A stretch of 6,136 nucleotides of DNA from an uncultured Eubacteriales bacterium (GTDB taxonomy: Bacteria > Bacillota > Clostridia > Oscillospirales > Ruminococcaceae), in contig CAUHFD010000173.1 in assembly GCA_959605275.1 (NCBI GenBank), positions 1 through 6,136 on the forward strand. The letters run 5' to 3'. The notes under the pieces were generated by a model. It ran no database searches. It worked only from the letters and a program-made list of their open reading frames with translations, and had not been told where the DNA came from. The translations under genes were made by a program, and so were the position numbers. Below are positions 5,058-6,136 of the stretch, one piece after another. Position 1 is the first letter of the stretch. Each line of letters starts with the position of its first letter.

Positions 5058-5933
5058 TTATTCTGTTCTGTTTTGTCCAAGAAAGAAGAGCGCAACTGTA
5101 CCGGGACCAGAATGTGCACCGATGACCGGACCGATATCATGAATCATATATTTTTTGATTCCGCATTCCTTTTTCACTAACTCGGCAACATACTTTGCAT
5201 CTTCTTCACAATCTCCGTGGCTGACAAAGAAAATAGAATTCTCCAAACCGGCGGATTTTGCTTTCATTTTTTCGACAAGCTGATTCAAAGATTGTTTTCT
5301 CCCGCGCACTTTTCCAATCGGAATCAGCCGTCCTTCTTCATCAACATGAAGAATCGGCTTAATTCCCAATACCGAACCTAATACTGCGGTTGTTTTTGAT
5401 ACCCTGCCGCCGCGATGCAGATGATGCAGATCGTCTACCGTGAAATAGTGACATAGGTTTTGCTTGATGCTCTCCAGCTTTTCTGCGGTTTCTTCTATGG
5501 ACATGCCGTTGCTTTTATATTGAACGGCATAATATATATATAGCCCTTCTCCCAGAGAGGCGCAAAGAGAATCAATTACCATAATTTTTTGATTCGGATA
5601 TTTTTCAGACATTTGCTCAGCAGCGATTTTGGCGCTGTTACAACTGCCGCTCAATGCGGAAGAAAAAGCAATGTGCAGCACATCAACTCCTTGTGACAGA
5701 TATTTTTCAAAATGCTGCTCACATTCTTCCGGAGAAATCAATGCTGTTTTGGGCATGGCGCCTTGTCGTACCAATTGATAAAATTCTTTGGCACTTAATT
5801 CTTTTTCACCCCTAGAAATGTACTCTTCATTATTTATGGTAAAACGCATAGGAATTACCGCAAGATTGCTTGCAGTAATAAAGTCTTCCGGTAAATCACA
5901 GGTCGCATCGGTAGAAATTATAAATTCAGCCAT
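5058..5933 (-). CDS. DegV family lipid-binding protein
   Basis: A 291-residue protein, the usual length for the family. DegV proteins bind a fatty acid in a buried pocket and, in some Firmicutes, act as FakB subunits that present fatty acids to the FakA kinase for phosphorylation and entry into phospholipid synthesis. Family motifs appear in order: STDATCDLP (7-15), PKTALISP (61-68, with the pocket Thr63), FSSALSGS (90-97, Ser91/Ser92 near the carboxylate site), LHRGGRVS (172-179), LGIKPIL (189-195), GKVRGRKQS (207-215), SHGD (238-241) and GPVIGAHSGPG (268-278). No fakA-like gene is in this window, and several DegV paralogues per genome are common, so FakB is a likely role rather than a shown one. 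The start is ATG 5933, with GGTGA six bases upstream; the adjacent in-frame TTG would add one residue. It converges on the rightward series, shares its terminator and has its own promoter, so it is probably functionally separate. Confidence 0.93.
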   Translation of the reverse strand: MAEFIISTDATCDLPEDFITASNLAVIPMRFTINNEEYISRGEKELSAKEFYQLVRQGAMPKTALISPEECEQHFEKYLSQGVDVLHIAFSSALSGSCNSAKIAAEQMSEKYPNQKIMVIDSLCASLGEGLYIYYAVQYKSNGMSIEETAEKLESIKQNLCHYFTVDDLHHLHRGGRVSKTTAVLGSVLGIKPILHVDEEGRLIPIGKVRGRKQSLNQLVEKMKAKSAGLENSIFFVSHGDCEEDAKYVAELVKKECGIKKYMIHDIGPVIGAHSGPGTVALFFLGQNRTE

Positions 5934-6046
5934 CAAAAATCACCATTCCTTTTTAGATTTGTTCCTTTTTCGTCATCTATGGAAAAAGAAACGAATAAAT
6001 ATGAAAAACAAAAATGAAATTGACTCTTTATTTAGATGATTATATT

Positions 6047-6075
6047 ATTATACAATATTTCCCGGGATATAGCAA
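6047..6075 (-). promoter_or_regulatory. Putative sigma-A promoter for the degV-type gene
   Basis: Reading leftward, TTGCTA (6075-6070) and TATAAT (6052-6047) are separated by 17 bp. The -10 is perfect and the -35 matches TTGACA at four of six positions. Transcription would begin near 6040 and give a leader of about 105 nt, T-rich with no strong hairpin seen. No coding frame lies between this site and the degV start. Confidence 0.65.
6056..6071. promoter_or_regulatory. Palindrome in the degV promoter spacer, possible operator
   Basis: A 16-bp inverted repeat with a single mismatched pair (TATTTCCCGGGATATA) is centred on CCCGGG. It lies between the -35 and -10 boxes of the leftward promoter, where a bound repressor would block polymerase. 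Its GC core stands out in AT-rich surroundings. I do not recognise the regulator. Confidence 0.35.
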
Positions 6076-6089
6076 TGATAAAGAAAGAA

Positions 6090-6119
6090 GATTATTTTTA
6101 ATCATTGTAGCATTACAAT
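6090..6119. promoter_or_regulatory. Two abutting small palindromes upstream of the degV promoter
   Basis: GATTA-TTTT-TAATC (6090-6103) is followed without a gap by ATTGTA-GCAT-TACAAT (6104-6119). Both have perfect arms and 4-bp centres, and they start about 15 bp upstream of the leftward -35 box. Their size and symmetry suit dimeric regulator sites, but the sequence is AT-rich and short palindromes arise by chance. The last 17 bases of the window show nothing further. Confidence 0.3.
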
Positions 6120-6136
6120 AGATGTGAGACTAAAAG

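Noticed and set aside
4888..5142. Plus-strand frame spanning the end of yunB and the terminator
   Set aside because: It runs through the stem-loop and into the antisense of degV, with no SD or recognisable domain.
5927..5976. Tiny minus-strand ORFs in the degV leader (MTKKEQI and MVIFDG)
   Set aside because: Seven and six codons. The first has no SD, the second has its SD-like bases almost touching the ATG. They are most likely chance frames.
5788..6039. Plus-strand frame of 83 codons overlapping the degV start
   Set aside because: It lies mostly antisense to the well-supported degV-type gene, shows no family resemblance and has low-complexity composition.

Overview
The window looks like chromosomal DNA from an endospore-forming, fairly AT-rich Firmicute, most likely a clostridial lineage. 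The reasons are a YunB-family sporulation protein, a DegV-family lipid-binding protein, Gram-positive-style Shine-Dalgarno (SD) sequences, TTG and GTG starts, and single-membrane-type anchored enzymes with no lipoprotein or outer-membrane logic. The placement is inferred from gene content, not from a marker gene. I see no insertion sequence, integrase, CRISPR array, tRNA or rRNA.

Layout. Positions 1-379 hold no gene. They carry two back-to-back hairpins at the left edge, three tandem 11-bp TGTC-centred repeats, a sigma-A-type -10 box, and a hairpin just before the first gene's ribosome binding site. Five genes then read rightward from 380 to 4988: a membrane-anchored SGNH/GDSL hydrolase, a small four-helix membrane protein, a 551-residue three-helix protein with a large extracytoplasmic part, a membrane-anchored DUF1287 (NlpC/P60-like) protein, and YunB. 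The gaps are 47-147 nt and no convincing terminator lies inside the series. A 19-bp stem-loop between 4989 and 5035 closes it and also serves the converging degV-type gene (5933 to 5058, minus strand). That gene has its own leftward sigma-A-type promoter near 6047-6075, with a GC-rich palindrome in the spacer.

How the genes may work together (inference). All five rightward products carry N-terminal membrane helices or are entirely membrane-embedded. Two have folds typical of cell-wall enzymes: an SGNH esterase and a Cys/His papain-like amidase/peptidase. One belongs to a sporulation family. The set reads best as an envelope or spore-wall module. The 551-residue protein and the small membrane protein are the parts without a known role. 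DegV is probably unrelated and merely shares the terminator.

The most unusual nucleotide-level features are the translation-start region of the 551-residue gene (distant SD, perfect hairpin and ATGA mini-ORF overlap), the long hairpin with a competing third arm before the small membrane gene, and the phased TGTC repeats upstream of the first gene.
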